Origin: Sphingomonas edaphi
GTDB taxonomy: Bacteria; Pseudomonadota; Alphaproteobacteria; Sphingomonadales; Sphingomonadaceae
Length of the DNA stretch: 64,000 nucleotides
NCBI RefSeq assembly: GCF_003583725.1
Contig: NZ_QXTF01000003.1
Location: forward strand, 1-64,000
Direction: 5' to 3'
Part shown: in pieces, positions 7,279-15,595 of the stretch
Position numbering within the stretch: position 1 is the stretch's first letter
How the letters are laid out: each line of letters opens with the position of its first letter
Program-made: the position numbers and the translations under genes
The notes under the pieces: model-generated
Seen by the model: the letters and a program-made list of their open reading frames with translations, nothing else
The model's database searches: none
What the model was told of the DNA's origin: nothing

Positions 7279-9102
7279 ATGTGTGGAATTGTCGGTATCG
7301 TCGGTCGCGAAGCGGTTGCCGGAAGGCTCTTCGACGGCCTCAAGCGGCTCGAATATCGCGGCTATGACAGCGCGGGCATCTGCACCGTGCAGGCAAGCGA
7401 CTTTGAGCGCCGCCGTGCCGAGGGGAAGCTCGAGAATCTGAAGCGCGAGTTGGATGCTGCTCCGCTGCACGGCGATGTCGGCATCGCGCACACGCGCTGG
7501 GCGACCCATGGCGCGCCGACCGTCGATAATGCCCACCCGCACATCGTCGGGCCGGTGGCGCTGGTCCACAACGGCATCATCGAGAACTTCAAGCCGCTGC
7601 GCGAGGAACTCCAGGCGGAAGGCCGCAGCTTCCTCAGCGAGACGGACAGCGAAGTCGTGGCGCATCTTGTCGCCCGCGAAGTCGAGCGGGGCGCATCGCC
7701 GCAGGACGCCGTGGCGACTGTTCTGCCGCGTCTGCACGGAGCCTTTGCGATCGCCTTCCTGTTCAAGGACCATCCCGACCTGGTGATCGGCGCGCGCATG
7801 GGTGCGCCGCTGACGGTCGGCTATGGGGAGGGCGAAAATTACCTCGGCTCCGACGCGCTGGCGCTGGCGCCGCTGACCCAGCGCATCGCCTACCTCGATG
7901 AAGGCGACTGGGTCATCGTCGAGCGGGACAGTGTCCAGATCTTCGACCGCGACAATAAGCCGGTCACGCGCGAGATCGTCGAGTCCGGTGCGTCGGCGGC
8001 GACGATCGAGAAGGGCAACCACCGGCATTACATGCAGAAGGAAATCTTCGAGCAGCCGATCGTCGTTGCCCAGACGCTGCAAAGCTATGTCCGCCCGTTC
8101 GAGGGCAGGGTGGCATTGCCCGACATCGACTTCGACCTCGGGTCCGTGAACCGTGTCACCATCGTTGCCTGCGGCACCAGCTTCTATGCCGGCATGGTCG
8201 CCAAATACTGGTTCGAGCAGTTCGCCCGGGTTCCGGTCGACATCGATGTCGCGTCCGAGTTCCGTTATCGCGAGCCGGTGCTCGAGAAGGGCGGGCTGGC
8301 GCTGTTTATCTCGCAGTCCGGCGAGACCGCCGACACGCTGGCGGCGCTCCGCCATGCCCGCGAGCAGGGCCAGACCATCGCCGTGGTCGTCAACGTGCCG
8401 ACCAGCTCGATGGCGCGCGAGGCCGACCTGTTGCTGCCGACGCATGCCGGTCCCGAGATCGGGGTGGCCTCGACCAAGGCCTTTACCTGCCAGCTGGCGG
8501 TGCTGGCCGCACTCGCTGCAAACCTCGCGCGTGCCAAGGGACGGCTGAGCGAGGAGCAGGAGCGCGAGATCGTCGCTCACCTGCAGGAAGCGCCCGAAGC
8601 CATGAGCCAGGCCCTGGGCCATGACGAGGACATTGCGGCCATGGCGCACCTCATCGCGCCGGCGCGTGACGTGCTCTACCTTGGTCGCGGCCCCGAATAT
8701 CCGATGGCGCTGGAAGGTGCGCTGAAATTGAAGGAGATCAGCTACATCCACGCGGAAGGCTATGCCGCGGGCGAGATGAAGCACGGACCGATCGCGCTGA
8801 TCGACGATCTGGTCCCGGTGATCGTGCTGGCGCCGTCAGGACCGCTGTTCGAAAAGACCGTCAGCAACATGCAGGAAGTGCGTGCCCGGGGCGGCAAGAT
8901 CGTGCTCATCAGCGACGCAAAGGGACTTGCCGACGCGGGCGAGGGATGCATGGCCACCATCGAGATGCCGGAAGTGCACCCGCTGATCGCGCCGCTGGTC
9001 TACGCCGTCCCGGTCCAGCTGCTCGCCTATCACGTGGCGGTGGCCAAAGGCACCGACGTCGACCAGCCGCGCAACCTCGCAAAGAGCGTGACGGTCGAGT
9101 GA
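7279..9102 (+). CDS. glmS: Glutamine--fructose-6-phosphate aminotransferase (isomerizing)
   Basis: 607 residues, the normal length. MCGIVGIVG at the start gives the N-terminal nucleophile Cys after Met removal (class II glutaminase domain, about 1-240). Two SIS sugar-isomerase domains follow, with ACGTSFYAG near residue 297 and SQSGETADT near 346, and the C-terminus ends DQPRNLAKSVTVE as in characterised GlmS. It makes glucosamine-6-phosphate from fructose-6-phosphate and glutamine, the entry step to UDP-GlcNAc. It is separated from glmU by a single base. No glmS ribozyme is seen (those are Gram-positive); phosphoglucosamine mutase (glmM) is not in the window. Confidence 0.98.
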   Translation: MCGIVGIVGREAVAGRLFDGLKRLEYRGYDSAGICTVQASDFERRRAEGKLENLKRELDAAPLHGDVGIAHTRWATHGAPTVDNAHPHIVGPVALVHNGIIENFKPLREELQAEGRSFLSETDSEVVAHLVAREVERGASPQDAVATVLPRLHGAFAIAFLFKDHPDLVIGARMGAPLTVGYGEGENYLGSDALALAPLTQRIAYLDEGDWVIVERDSVQIFDRDNKPVTREIVESGASAATIEKGNHRHYMQKEIFEQPIVVAQTLQSYVRPFEGRVALPDIDFDLGSVNRVTIVACGTSFYAGMVAKYWFEQFARVPVDIDVASEFRYREPVLEKGGLALFISQSGETADTLAALRHAREQGQTIAVVVNVPTSSMAREADLLLPTHAGPEIGVASTKAFTCQLAVLAALAANLARAKGRLSEEQEREIVAHLQEAPEAMSQALGHDEDIAAMAHLIAPARDVLYLGRGPEYPMALEGALKLKEISYIHAEGYAAGEMKHGPIALIDDLVPVIVLAPSGPLFEKTVSNMQEVRARGGKIVLISDAKGLADAGEGCMATIEMPEVHPLIAPLVYAVPVQLLAYHVAVAKGTDVDQPRNLAKSVTVE

Positions 9103-10005
9103 TCAGGCGGCGAGGTTGAGCTCGCCCACTCGCTTCTTCAACCGTTCGTAGAGAAAATCGATCACCAGTCGAACCGCCGGAGTGTGGCGAACGCGTTCGT
9201 GCGTCAGCAGCCACATCACGCGACCGTGGCCGGTTTTCGGCGGCATGCATCGGACAAGGTCCGATTCTCCATCGGCGATCACGCAGGGGAGGACCCCAAT
9301 CCCCATGCCGGCACGGATGCCGGTGAGTAGTCCGGTCGACGTGCCCTGCTGGATCGTAACCTGTTCGCGAAGCCCGAACTCTTCGAGGATGGCTTCGTAG
9401 GCGCGCCACAGGTTTCCACCGCCGCCGCCAACTAGCGAGTGCTGCCGAAGCTCCGCTTTGCTGTGGGGTACGCCGCCATGTCGCTGCGCGTAGTCACGGC
9501 TGCAATAGAAGGTCCAGTCATCGTCGCAGATCCGACGGCCGACGATCCCAGCGGGGGCTGATTTGGATGTGCTGCGCAAGGCAATATCAGCCTCGCCGGC
9601 TCCCAAGTCTCGAAGGGATCTGCTGCTGTCGAGCTCGATCCGGATTTCGGGATGTCTTTCGTACAAATCTACGAGCATTGGGCTCAGCAGCGCATCAGCG
9701 AAAATGTCTTCGGTGGTCAGCCGGACTATTCCGCCGGTTTCGCGTGCGGACGCGGCGGCGGCTTCCTCAAACCGTGCGGCTGCACCGGCGACCGCCCGTG
9801 CGCGTTCCAGCAGACTCTCACCGACAGGTGTCAGTGCATAGCCCGCCTGGCGCCGATCGAAGAGAGGAAAGCCGGTGGCCGCTTCCAATGCGGCAATGCG
9901 GCGCGCCACCGTGGTCTGGCTGGTGCGGAGTTCTCGACCGGCTCGCAATGTGCTGCCGTGATCGGCGACTGCGAGAAAATAGCGCAGGTCGTTCCAGTCG
10001 AGCAT
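9103..10005 (-). CDS. LysR-family transcriptional regulator
   Basis: 300 residues. The winged helix-turn-helix occupies about residues 1-60 (DLRYFLAVADHGSTLRAGRELRTSQTTVARRIAALE), followed by the LysR substrate-binding domain. The sequence resembles the LysR branch with TLRAAR-type HTH, which often regulates adjacent divergent genes. Its stop codon abuts the glmS stop codon (convergent, zero spacing). Upstream it is divergent from the UrcA-family gene (146 bases between start codons), which could be its target, but nothing in the sequence proves this. The effector is unknown. Confidence 0.92.
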   Translation of the reverse strand: MLDWNDLRYFLAVADHGSTLRAGRELRTSQTTVARRIAALEAATGFPLFDRRQAGYALTPVGESLLERARAVAGAAARFEEAAAASARETGGIVRLTTEDIFADALLSPMLVDLYERHPEIRIELDSSRSLRDLGAGEADIALRSTSKSAPAGIVGRRICDDDWTFYCSRDYAQRHGGVPHSKAELRQHSLVGGGGGNLWRAYEAILEEFGLREQVTIQQGTSTGLLTGIRAGMGIGVLPCVIADGESDLVRCMPPKTGHGRVMWLLTHERVRHTPAVRLVIDFLYERLKKRVGELNLAA

Positions 10006-10151
10006 GACGCTGATTAGCTCCGTCAGGTTCTCGGTTCATTCTGCAATTTTGCAGAACGATAACACAAACTCGTTGCTTATCAAAACTGATTTGCTGACAT
10101 AGATGGATGGTCGCTCCGGTGCTCGCCGGTCCTGAATGAGGGAGACGCGAC
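10006..10151. promoter_or_regulatory. Divergent promoter region lysR / urcA-like
   Basis: 146 bases between divergent starts, clearly AT-richer than the flanks (for example around TTTTGCAGAACGATAACAC and TTATCAAAACTGATTTGC). LysR-type regulators usually bind such intervals. No exact T-N11-A palindrome stands out enough to name as an operator. Confidence 0.4.
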
Positions 10152-10463
10152 ATGACCAAGTTGATTCCAGCATTATTGATCGTACTCGCGCCTTTGCCGC
10201 TGGCAGCGCAACCAGTCGAAGCGGTGACGAGCACCGTCCAGACAGCCGACCTCGACCTGTCGAGTAAGTCCGGGCAGCGCACCCTCGATCGCCGACTATT
10301 TCAGGCAATTGCCGAGGTTTGCGGCACGGCATCGCCATCCGATCTCGCCGGCCAGAACAAGGTCCGGGCCTGCCGGTCAGATGCACGAGGGCGCTTCGCG
10401 CCGGAAAGAGACCAGCGAATCGCCGCTGCCTCTGGCCAGCCGATAGAAGTGGCTGCCCGCTAA
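10152..10463 (+). CDS. UrcA-family protein (secreted)
   Basis: 103 residues with a Sec signal peptide (about 1-20, LIPALLIVLAPLPLAAQP). The mature region DLDLSSKSGQRTLDRRLFQAIAEVCG followed by CRSDA matches the UrcA family, small exported proteins of unknown function common in Sphingomonadales and Caulobacterales; the two conserved cysteines probably form a disulfide. GAGGGAGACGCGAC precedes the ATG and supplies the ribosome-binding site. Divergent from the LysR gene. Confidence 0.8.
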   Translation: MTKLIPALLIVLAPLPLAAQPVEAVTSTVQTADLDLSSKSGQRTLDRRLFQAIAEVCGTASPSDLAGQNKVRACRSDARGRFAPERDQRIAAASGQPIEVAAR

Positions 10464-10508
10464 AGAAACCAGTTGAAACAGTTGCGCCGCAAAGGGCATT
10501 GCCGAGTG

Positions 10509-10892
10509 ATGGAGATCACGGGCGGATGTCATTGCGGCGCGGTTCGATTCAGGGCGAGCGTTGCCAATTCGCCGGTTCCGGCGCTCGACTGCAATTGCTC
10601 GATCTGTTCGATGACCGGATTCATGCACGTCATGGTTCCGCATCACCAGTTCCGGCTCGAGAGCGGAGACGACAAGCTAACCAGCTACCGCTTCGGCTCG
10701 GGCGCAGCCGAGCATTTGTTCTGCTCGGTTTGCGGGGTGAAGAGTTTTTACCAGCCGCGCAGCCATCCCGAGGCTTGGAGCGTCAATGCCAATTGCCTCG
10801 ACCAACCGCTCGACCTTGCAATCGAGCATTTCGACGGCCGCAATTGGGAGAGGGCGAAAGCCGCCCTCGACGAAGGCGGAGACGCTGGTTAG
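10509..10892 (+). CDS. GFA-family (CENP-V/GFA fold) zinc protein
   Basis: 127 residues. The start GGCHCGAVRF, then CNCSICS (about residues 31-37) and CSVCGVKSFY (about 74-83) are the paired Cys motifs of the Gfa/CENP-V fold that bind two zinc ions. Members include the glutathione-dependent formaldehyde-activating enzyme, but most have no known substrate, so the product is best called a GFA-family protein. ATG 10509 is preferred over upstream TTG 10473 because the family begins a few residues before GGCHCG; AAAGGG lies 12 bases upstream. The alanine racemase gene follows 10 bases after its stop. Confidence 0.88.
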   Translation: MEITGGCHCGAVRFRASVANSPVPALDCNCSICSMTGFMHVMVPHHQFRLESGDDKLTSYRFGSGAAEHLFCSVCGVKSFYQPRSHPEAWSVNANCLDQPLDLAIEHFDGRNWERAKAALDEGGDAG

Positions 10893-10902
10893 GGCCACCG
10901 GC

Positions 10903-11934
10903 GTGACTCATGCTGCACTCCGCCTTCGTCTCGATTCCAGTGCTCTCAAGCAGAACTGGCACTGGCTGCAGAAGATGTCCGGCACCGCGACCGGCGCGGC
11001 GATCAAGGCGGACGGCTATGGGCTGGGTGCCCGCGAGGTGATGAACTGGCTGGCGGCCGAAGGCTGCCGGAACTTCTTCGTATCGACCTGGGTAGAGGCC
11101 GAAGCGCTGGGCAACATCCCGGACGGAACGGTGGTCAGCGTCCTTCACGGCGCCGGACCCGATGACATAGGCACGGCCCTCGCTTCGTCCGCGCGACCGG
11201 TCCTCAATACGCCGCAGCAGGTTGCGCGCTGGAAGGAGGCCGCCCCGGGACGGCCGTGTGATGTCATGATCGATACTGGCATCAACCGGCTGGGTCTGCG
11301 CACCGACGAGGTGCACCTGCTGGATGGCCTCAAGATCGAAACGTTGATGAGTCACCTGGCGTGTGCAGACGAGGATAGCGAGATGAACGCGGTCCAGCGC
11401 GACCGATTTACCGCCGTCGCCGCAACCGTTGGCGCAAGGCGTTATAGCCTCGCCAACAGCGCGGGCATTTGCCTTGGCCGCGACTATGCGTTCGACCTCG
11501 TCCGGCCCGGCCTCGCGCTGTACGGCGGCACGCCGCGTGAGGAGGCTGATGGAAAGATCAGGCAGGTTGCCTTCCCGGAGGCGGAGATCATTCAGCGCAG
11601 GACGATCAAGGCCGGCGAGGCCTGCGGTTACGGGGCGACCTGGACCGCGCAGGCCGATACCGAGGCAGCTGTTGTCAACATCGGCTATGCCGACGGTTAC
11701 CTGCGCTGCTTTGCGGGGCGCGGAGCGGCCAGCATCGATGGCTTGTCCCTGCCGCTGATCGGGCGGGTGTCGATGGACCTTCTGATCATGGATGCCAGCG
11801 CGGCGCCCGATGCACGGGAAGGCGATTGGGTGACCCTCGATTATGAACTGCCGTCCGCGGCGGAGGCGTCGGGTCTGTCCCAGTATGAGCTGCTAACTGG
11901 GCTCAGTGAGCGGCTGGAGCGGCGCTGGGTCTAG
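10903..11934 (+). CDS. alr: Alanine racemase
   Basis: 343 residues from GTG 10903. The PLP-binding lysine is in AAIKADGYGLGA (about residue 33), the catalytic tyrosine region is CGYGATW (about 240), and GRVSMDLLIMD (about 285) contributes to the substrate site; length fits the family. It interconverts L- and D-alanine for peptidoglycan. The GTG start was chosen because the in-frame upstream ATG (10786) lies deep inside the GFA gene. The last 32 bases overlap the convergent nth gene. Confidence 0.94.
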   Translation: MTHAALRLRLDSSALKQNWHWLQKMSGTATGAAIKADGYGLGAREVMNWLAAEGCRNFFVSTWVEAEALGNIPDGTVVSVLHGAGPDDIGTALASSARPVLNTPQQVARWKEAAPGRPCDVMIDTGINRLGLRTDEVHLLDGLKIETLMSHLACADEDSEMNAVQRDRFTAVAATVGARRYSLANSAGICLGRDYAFDLVRPGLALYGGTPREEADGKIRQVAFPEAEIIQRRTIKAGEACGYGATWTAQADTEAAVVNIGYADGYLRCFAGRGAASIDGLSLPLIGRVSMDLLIMDASAAPDAREGDWVTLDYELPSAAEASGLSQYELLTGLSERLERRWV

Positions 11935-12574
11935 CTTTTGGCGCGGGGGTTTTGGGCTTGAAGGCGCACAGGTCCGCAACTGGACAGCGCCAGCACTCGG
12001 GCGTTCGTGCCTTGCAGGTATAGCGACCGTGCAGAATCAGCCAGTGGTGCGCATGGGTGATGAACGGTGCCGGGGTTGCCTTTTCGAGCTTTAATTCGAC
12101 TTCCAACGGCGTCTTGCCCCTGGCAAGGCCCGTCCGATTTCCCACGCGGAAAATATGCGTGTCCACCGCGATCGTCGGCTCGCCGAATGCGACATTGAGG
12201 ACGACGTTGGCGGTCTTGCGGCCTACCCCGGGTAAAGTCTCCAGCTCGCCGCGTTCGCGCGGAATTTCGCCGTCGAATTTATCAACCAGGATTCGCGCTG
12301 CAGCGATGACATTCTTCGCCTTGGTATTGAACAGGCCGATGGTCTTAATGTGTTCCTTCAGCCCTTCCTCGCCCAGATCGAGCATCTGCTGCGGCGTCCG
12401 GACCTTTGCGAATAGCGTGCGTGTTGCCTTGTTCACCCCAACGTCGGTCGCCTGCGCCGATAGGGCTACGGCGACGAGCAGAGTGTAGGGGTTCACATAT
12501 TCCAGCTCAGTCTCTGGCGCGGGGTTCGCCTCCGCCAGCCGCCGGTAGAATTCGAAAATGTCGGCTTTCTTCAC
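11903..12574 (-). CDS. nth: Endonuclease III
   Basis: 223 residues. The helix-hairpin-helix LPGVGRKTANVVL (about residues 113-125) contains the catalytic Lys, followed by the catalytic Asp in AVDTHIFR. Four C-terminal cysteines (C-x6-C-x2-C-x5-C around TCKARTPECWRCPVADLC) bind the 4Fe-4S cluster. It is a bifunctional DNA glycosylase/AP lyase removing oxidised pyrimidines in base-excision repair. A short Pro/Ala tail (about residues 207-223) is an extension beyond the cluster. It starts inside the dapB stop (ATGA overlap), so the two are translated from one message; the 3' end overlaps alr. Confidence 0.97.
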   Translation of the reverse strand: MKKADIFEFYRRLAEANPAPETELEYVNPYTLLVAVALSAQATDVGVNKATRTLFAKVRTPQQMLDLGEEGLKEHIKTIGLFNTKAKNVIAAARILVDKFDGEIPRERGELETLPGVGRKTANVVLNVAFGEPTIAVDTHIFRVGNRTGLARGKTPLEVELKLEKATPAPFITHAHHWLILHGRYTCKARTPECWRCPVADLCAFKPKTPAPKARPSAAPAAH

Positions 12575-13281
12575 AGCGAGTCAATGACGTCGCGCATGGT
12601 GTAGAGACCGGGGGGCTTACCGCGCAGGAAGCGGGCGGCAGCGAGGGCACCCCTGGCGAAGATGGCGCGGCTTTCGGCGCGGTGCGAGAGGATCAGCCGC
12701 TCGTCTGGGCCCAGGAACATCACGTCATGGTCGCCCGCCACGGTGCCTCCGCGGATGGAGGCATAGCCGATCGCGCCCTTTTCGCGATTCAGGTCCGTAC
12801 CGTCGCGCCCGCGCTCCTCGGTCGCCTTGCCTCTTCCTCGCTTTGCAGCCTCGCCTAGATAAAGTGCGGTGCCCGACGGGGCGTCGGCCTTCTTCCGGTG
12901 ATGGGCTTCGGCGATTTCGATGTCCCAATGCTCGGGCCCCAGTACAGCCGCCGCGCGCTCGACCAGGTCGGCGAGCAGGGCTACACCTAGCGAGGTATTG
13001 GGAGCGCGAAGGACCGCGACGCTCTCCGCCGCCCTGGCAATCGTCTCGTCTGCAAGCTCATCGAGACCCGTCGTGCCGATGAGGATCGGAACGCCAGCAC
13101 TCACGGCGCGGTCGAGGCTCGTCGGCAAAGCGCCGAGGCCTGAGAAGTCGATAAGCACGTCGCCATTGTCGTTCGACAGCAGGAACGACGAATCCTCATC
13201 GATCGCGGCCTTGATCGCTTTGCCCATGCGGCCGTCTGGTGCGAACAGGGCGATGCGGACGGGTTGCTGGTCGGTGCGCAT
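12571..13281 (-). CDS. dapB: 4-hydroxy-tetrahydrodipicolinate reductase
   Basis: 236 residues. N-terminal Rossmann segment with GRMGKAI (about residues 17-23), then IDFSG, GTTG, and the catalytic HHRKKADAPSGTA block (about 136-148) that holds the active-site His/Lys pair. It reduces HTPA to tetrahydrodipicolinate in the diaminopimelate/lysine pathway. Slightly shorter than the E. coli enzyme (273 residues), as is usual for this lineage. Coupled by ATGA overlap to nth. Confidence 0.95.
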   Translation of the reverse strand: MRTDQQPVRIALFAPDGRMGKAIKAAIDEDSSFLLSNDNGDVLIDFSGLGALPTSLDRAVSAGVPILIGTTGLDELADETIARAAESVAVLRAPNTSLGVALLADLVERAAAVLGPEHWDIEIAEAHHRKKADAPSGTALYLGEAAKRGRGKATEERGRDGTDLNREKGAIGYASIRGGTVAGDHDVMFLGPDERLILSHRAESRAIFARGALAAARFLRGKPPGLYTMRDVIDSL

Positions 13282-13302
13282 CGCGGGTTGATGGCCGATG
13301 CG

Positions 13303-14070
13303 TCAGTCGTGCGCAATGCCCAGCCGCTGCTGGAGGGCGAGGGCTGCCTGCGGCGCCCGAACCTTCGCACCGTTGATCATGAAGATGTAGGAGTCGCGGC
13401 CGCCAGCCGTCCATTTTCGTGCCTGCTTCGCGAAGCCATCCAGCGCTTCCCCGTCATAGCCGGTGGCGTTGTCCTCGCTCATCCGCTGGAGGCGGGCGTA
13501 ACCGAAGCTGGCCGTGTCCGCGTCGACGGTCGGAAATTCGTCATCGTCACCGAATGCGATCGCCACATCATGGTCGCGGCAGAGCGCGAAGAATTTCTCG
13601 TCGCGGAAACTTTCGTGGCGCGGCTCGATGACGTGGCGGAGGGGAACGTCGTCACGCTTGGCCGGGAGCAGGTCGAGGAACGCCCCGATATCTTCACGAT
13701 CGAACTGTCGATGAGCGGCAAGCATCCAGAGGATGGGACCTAGCTTGCTGTCGAGCGCAGTGAGACCCTGCGCCAGGAAATTGCCGATACCTTCGCCCGC
13801 TTCCGCCAGCTTGGGACGGGTGACGCAGTACCGCGAGCCTTTCACCGCGAACTGAAAATCGTCGGGCACCGCGTCGGCCCAGGCTTGCCAACTCGTGGGC
13901 TTCTGGCGGCCATAGAAGGTGGCGTTGATCTCGATCGCACCGAACTGGCGGGCGGCGTACTCGAGTTCGCACCTTTGCGGCAGATCGTTCGGATAAAATG
14001 TTCCGCGCCACGGCGGATAGGTCCAGCCGCCAATGCCGATACGGGTCACAGGCCTCGTCATGGAGGCCAT
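13303..14070 (-). CDS. DUF72 family protein
   Basis: 255 residues. Matches the DUF72 (YecE-like) family: RIGIGGWTYPPWRGTFYP at the start, then a TIM-barrel core with EINATFYGRQ and FAVKGSRYCVTRP (about residues 70-85). The function of the family is unknown. An internal ATG three codons downstream (14061) is an alternative start; no strong ribosome-binding site decides. It sits between dapB and a thioesterase on the same strand, with short gaps. Confidence 0.85.
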   Translation of the reverse strand: MASMTRPVTRIGIGGWTYPPWRGTFYPNDLPQRCELEYAARQFGAIEINATFYGRQKPTSWQAWADAVPDDFQFAVKGSRYCVTRPKLAEAGEGIGNFLAQGLTALDSKLGPILWMLAAHRQFDREDIGAFLDLLPAKRDDVPLRHVIEPRHESFRDEKFFALCRDHDVAIAFGDDDEFPTVDADTASFGYARLQRMSEDNATGYDGEALDGFAKQARKWTAGGRDSYIFMINGAKVRAPQAALALQQRLGIAHD

Positions 14071-14096
14071 AACGGTCCGCGGCGCCAGGCGCTCCG

Positions 14097-14495
14097 TCAG
14101 TCCTTGGGCAGGAAACGGGCCGCGACGTCGCGGGCGAGGCGAGCGGGTCGGTGGGTGACCGCGTCAAGGCAGCACCACTGACTCTTCACCTCGGCCAGAA
14201 CGACCTCGCCGCGCTTGATGACGGTGGTGAAGAAGGCCTTGGCGCCTTCCACGCGTTCCGCGATCACATCGGCGACGACAAGGTCGTCGAGGAAGGTCGG
14301 GCGGCGGTACTTGATCTCGTGGCTGAGCGCGATCCACAGGTGCTTGGCGACAGCTTCGGGTGGGGCAACCTTTTCCCAGAACTCAACAACCGCCTCCTGC
14401 ACCCATTTCAGATACACGCTGTTGTTGACATGACCCATATGGTCGATGTCCTCAGCTTGGATGCCAATCGGGTGATGAAAAGCCTGATTATTCAT
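14097..14495 (-). CDS. Acyl-CoA thioesterase (4HBT hotdog fold)
   Basis: 132 residues. The motif DIDHMGHVNNSVYLKWVQEA (about residues 16-35) is the catalytic Asp and helix signature of 4-hydroxybenzoyl-CoA thioesterase/YbgC-like proteins. The remainder is a standard single hotdog domain. Substrate cannot be deduced; the family hydrolyses acyl-CoA or acyl-ACP thioesters. Confidence 0.88.
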   Translation of the reverse strand: MNNQAFHHPIGIQAEDIDHMGHVNNSVYLKWVQEAVVEFWEKVAPPEAVAKHLWIALSHEIKYRRPTFLDDLVVADVIAERVEGAKAFFTTVIKRGEVVLAEVKSQWCCLDAVTHRPARLARDVAARFLPKD

Positions 14496-14537
14496 GTTCC
14501 TCGACCCTGACGGTCGCTTACATTCGTGTCAATATCG

Positions 14538-14801
14538 TTACCGAAGCTGGCTGTCCTTGCTGCCGCGCCGGTTGATAGCGGAATGCACGACGGCCCGGTC
14601 GCGTTCCGACTGGCAGGCAACGCAAGTGCGCACCCCGGGCAGTGCAGCGCGGCGCTTGACCGGGATTGGCTCACCGCAGTCGTCGCAGTCCTCCGCGCTC
14701 TCTCCAGCAGGCATGCGCAGGCGCGCCGCCTGGATCGCGTCCTTCACCGTGTCATCTATCTGGTCCTGCACCGCGCCATCGCGCGTCCATCCGCCGGCCA
14801 A
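14538..14801 (-). CDS. DksA/TraR-family C4 zinc-finger protein (YbiI-like), TTG start
   Basis: 87 residues from TTG 14801. The sequence AGGWTRDGAVQDQID opens YbiI-like members; the zinc finger is C-D-D-C-GEPIP then C-V-A-C (about residues 43-67). These short proteins lack the coiled coil of true DksA, so effects on RNA polymerase are not assured. No ATG lies near the conserved N-terminus, whereas GGAAGGAAA sits just before the TTG, which decides the start. The gene is divergent from cobB. Confidence 0.85.
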   Translation of the reverse strand: MAGGWTRDGAVQDQIDDTVKDAIQAARLRMPAGESAEDCDDCGEPIPVKRRAALPGVRTCVACQSERDRAVVHSAINRRGSKDSQLR

Positions 14802-14870
14802 TTGCGTTTCCTTCCAATACGTAAATGGTGACAGACTGGTCCAAGTTCCAGATGTTGTAAGGATCAGAAG

Positions 14871-15587
14871 ATGAGCAACTTGCGCAATATCGTGATCCTG
14901 ACCGGAGCGGGGACCAGCGCGGAGAGCGGGCTGGCGACGTTTCGCGGGCCAGACGGGCTGTGGGAAGGTCATCGGGTCGAAGATGTCGCGACGCCGCAGG
15001 CCTTTGCGCGCGATCCGGCGTTGGTTCACAATTTCTACGACGCGCGGCGGGCGCGGCTGGCCGAGGTGGAGCCCAATGCAGCGCATACGGCGCTGGCGCG
15101 GCTGGATGCCGAATGGCCCGGCGCCCTTCTGATCGTCACCCAGAATGTCGATGATCTACACGAACGGGCGGGGGCGAAGCGCCTGCTGCACATGCACGGG
15201 GAACTGGCGAGCGGCTGGTGCCTCCGATGCAATGAGCGGTTCGGCTGGGCTGGGCCGATGGGCAACGGCGGTGCCTGCCCGGCTTGCCAGACCGTCGGCA
15301 TGGTACGGCCCGACATCGTGTGGTTCGGCGAAATGCCCTATGAGATGGAGAGGATCGACCAGGCTATCGTGCGAGCCGATCTGTTTGTGTCGATCGGCAC
15401 GTCAGGCGCGGTCTACCCGGCGGCGGGCTTCGTCCAGACCGCGCGATATCACGGGGCGCGGACGCTGGAGATCAACTTGGAGCCGAGCCAGGGTAGCTTG
15501 TTCTTCGATGAGCGGCGCTATGGACCGGCGAGCGTGGAGGTCCCCAAGTGGGTAGAAGAGGTATTGGCAGGGTCGCCAAACGTATAA
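14871..15587 (+). CDS. cobB: Sir2-family NAD-dependent protein deacylase
   Basis: 238 residues. NAD site GAGTSAESG (residues about 12-20), TQNVDDLHERAG (about 91-102) and the catalytic His in HMHGE (about 110); two CxxC pairs (CLRC, CPAC) bind structural zinc. The Tyr-x-x-Arg pair in FYDARR is the signature of class III sirtuins that prefer succinyl/malonyl lysines (CobB, SIRT5), so desuccinylase activity is likely. The gene stands alone, divergent from the zinc-finger gene and convergent with era. Confidence 0.93.
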   Translation: MSNLRNIVILTGAGTSAESGLATFRGPDGLWEGHRVEDVATPQAFARDPALVHNFYDARRARLAEVEPNAAHTALARLDAEWPGALLIVTQNVDDLHERAGAKRLLHMHGELASGWCLRCNERFGWAGPMGNGGACPACQTVGMVRPDIVWFGEMPYEMERIDQAIVRADLFVSIGTSGAVYPAAGFVQTARYHGARTLEINLEPSQGSLFFDERRYGPASVEVPKWVEEVLAGSPNV

Positions 15588-15595
15588 CGCTGTCT

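Noticed and set aside
7162-8784. 540-residue minus-strand ORF opposite glmS
   Set aside because: Antisense shadow of glmS; no recognisable domain and low-complexity His/Asp/Arg/Val composition.
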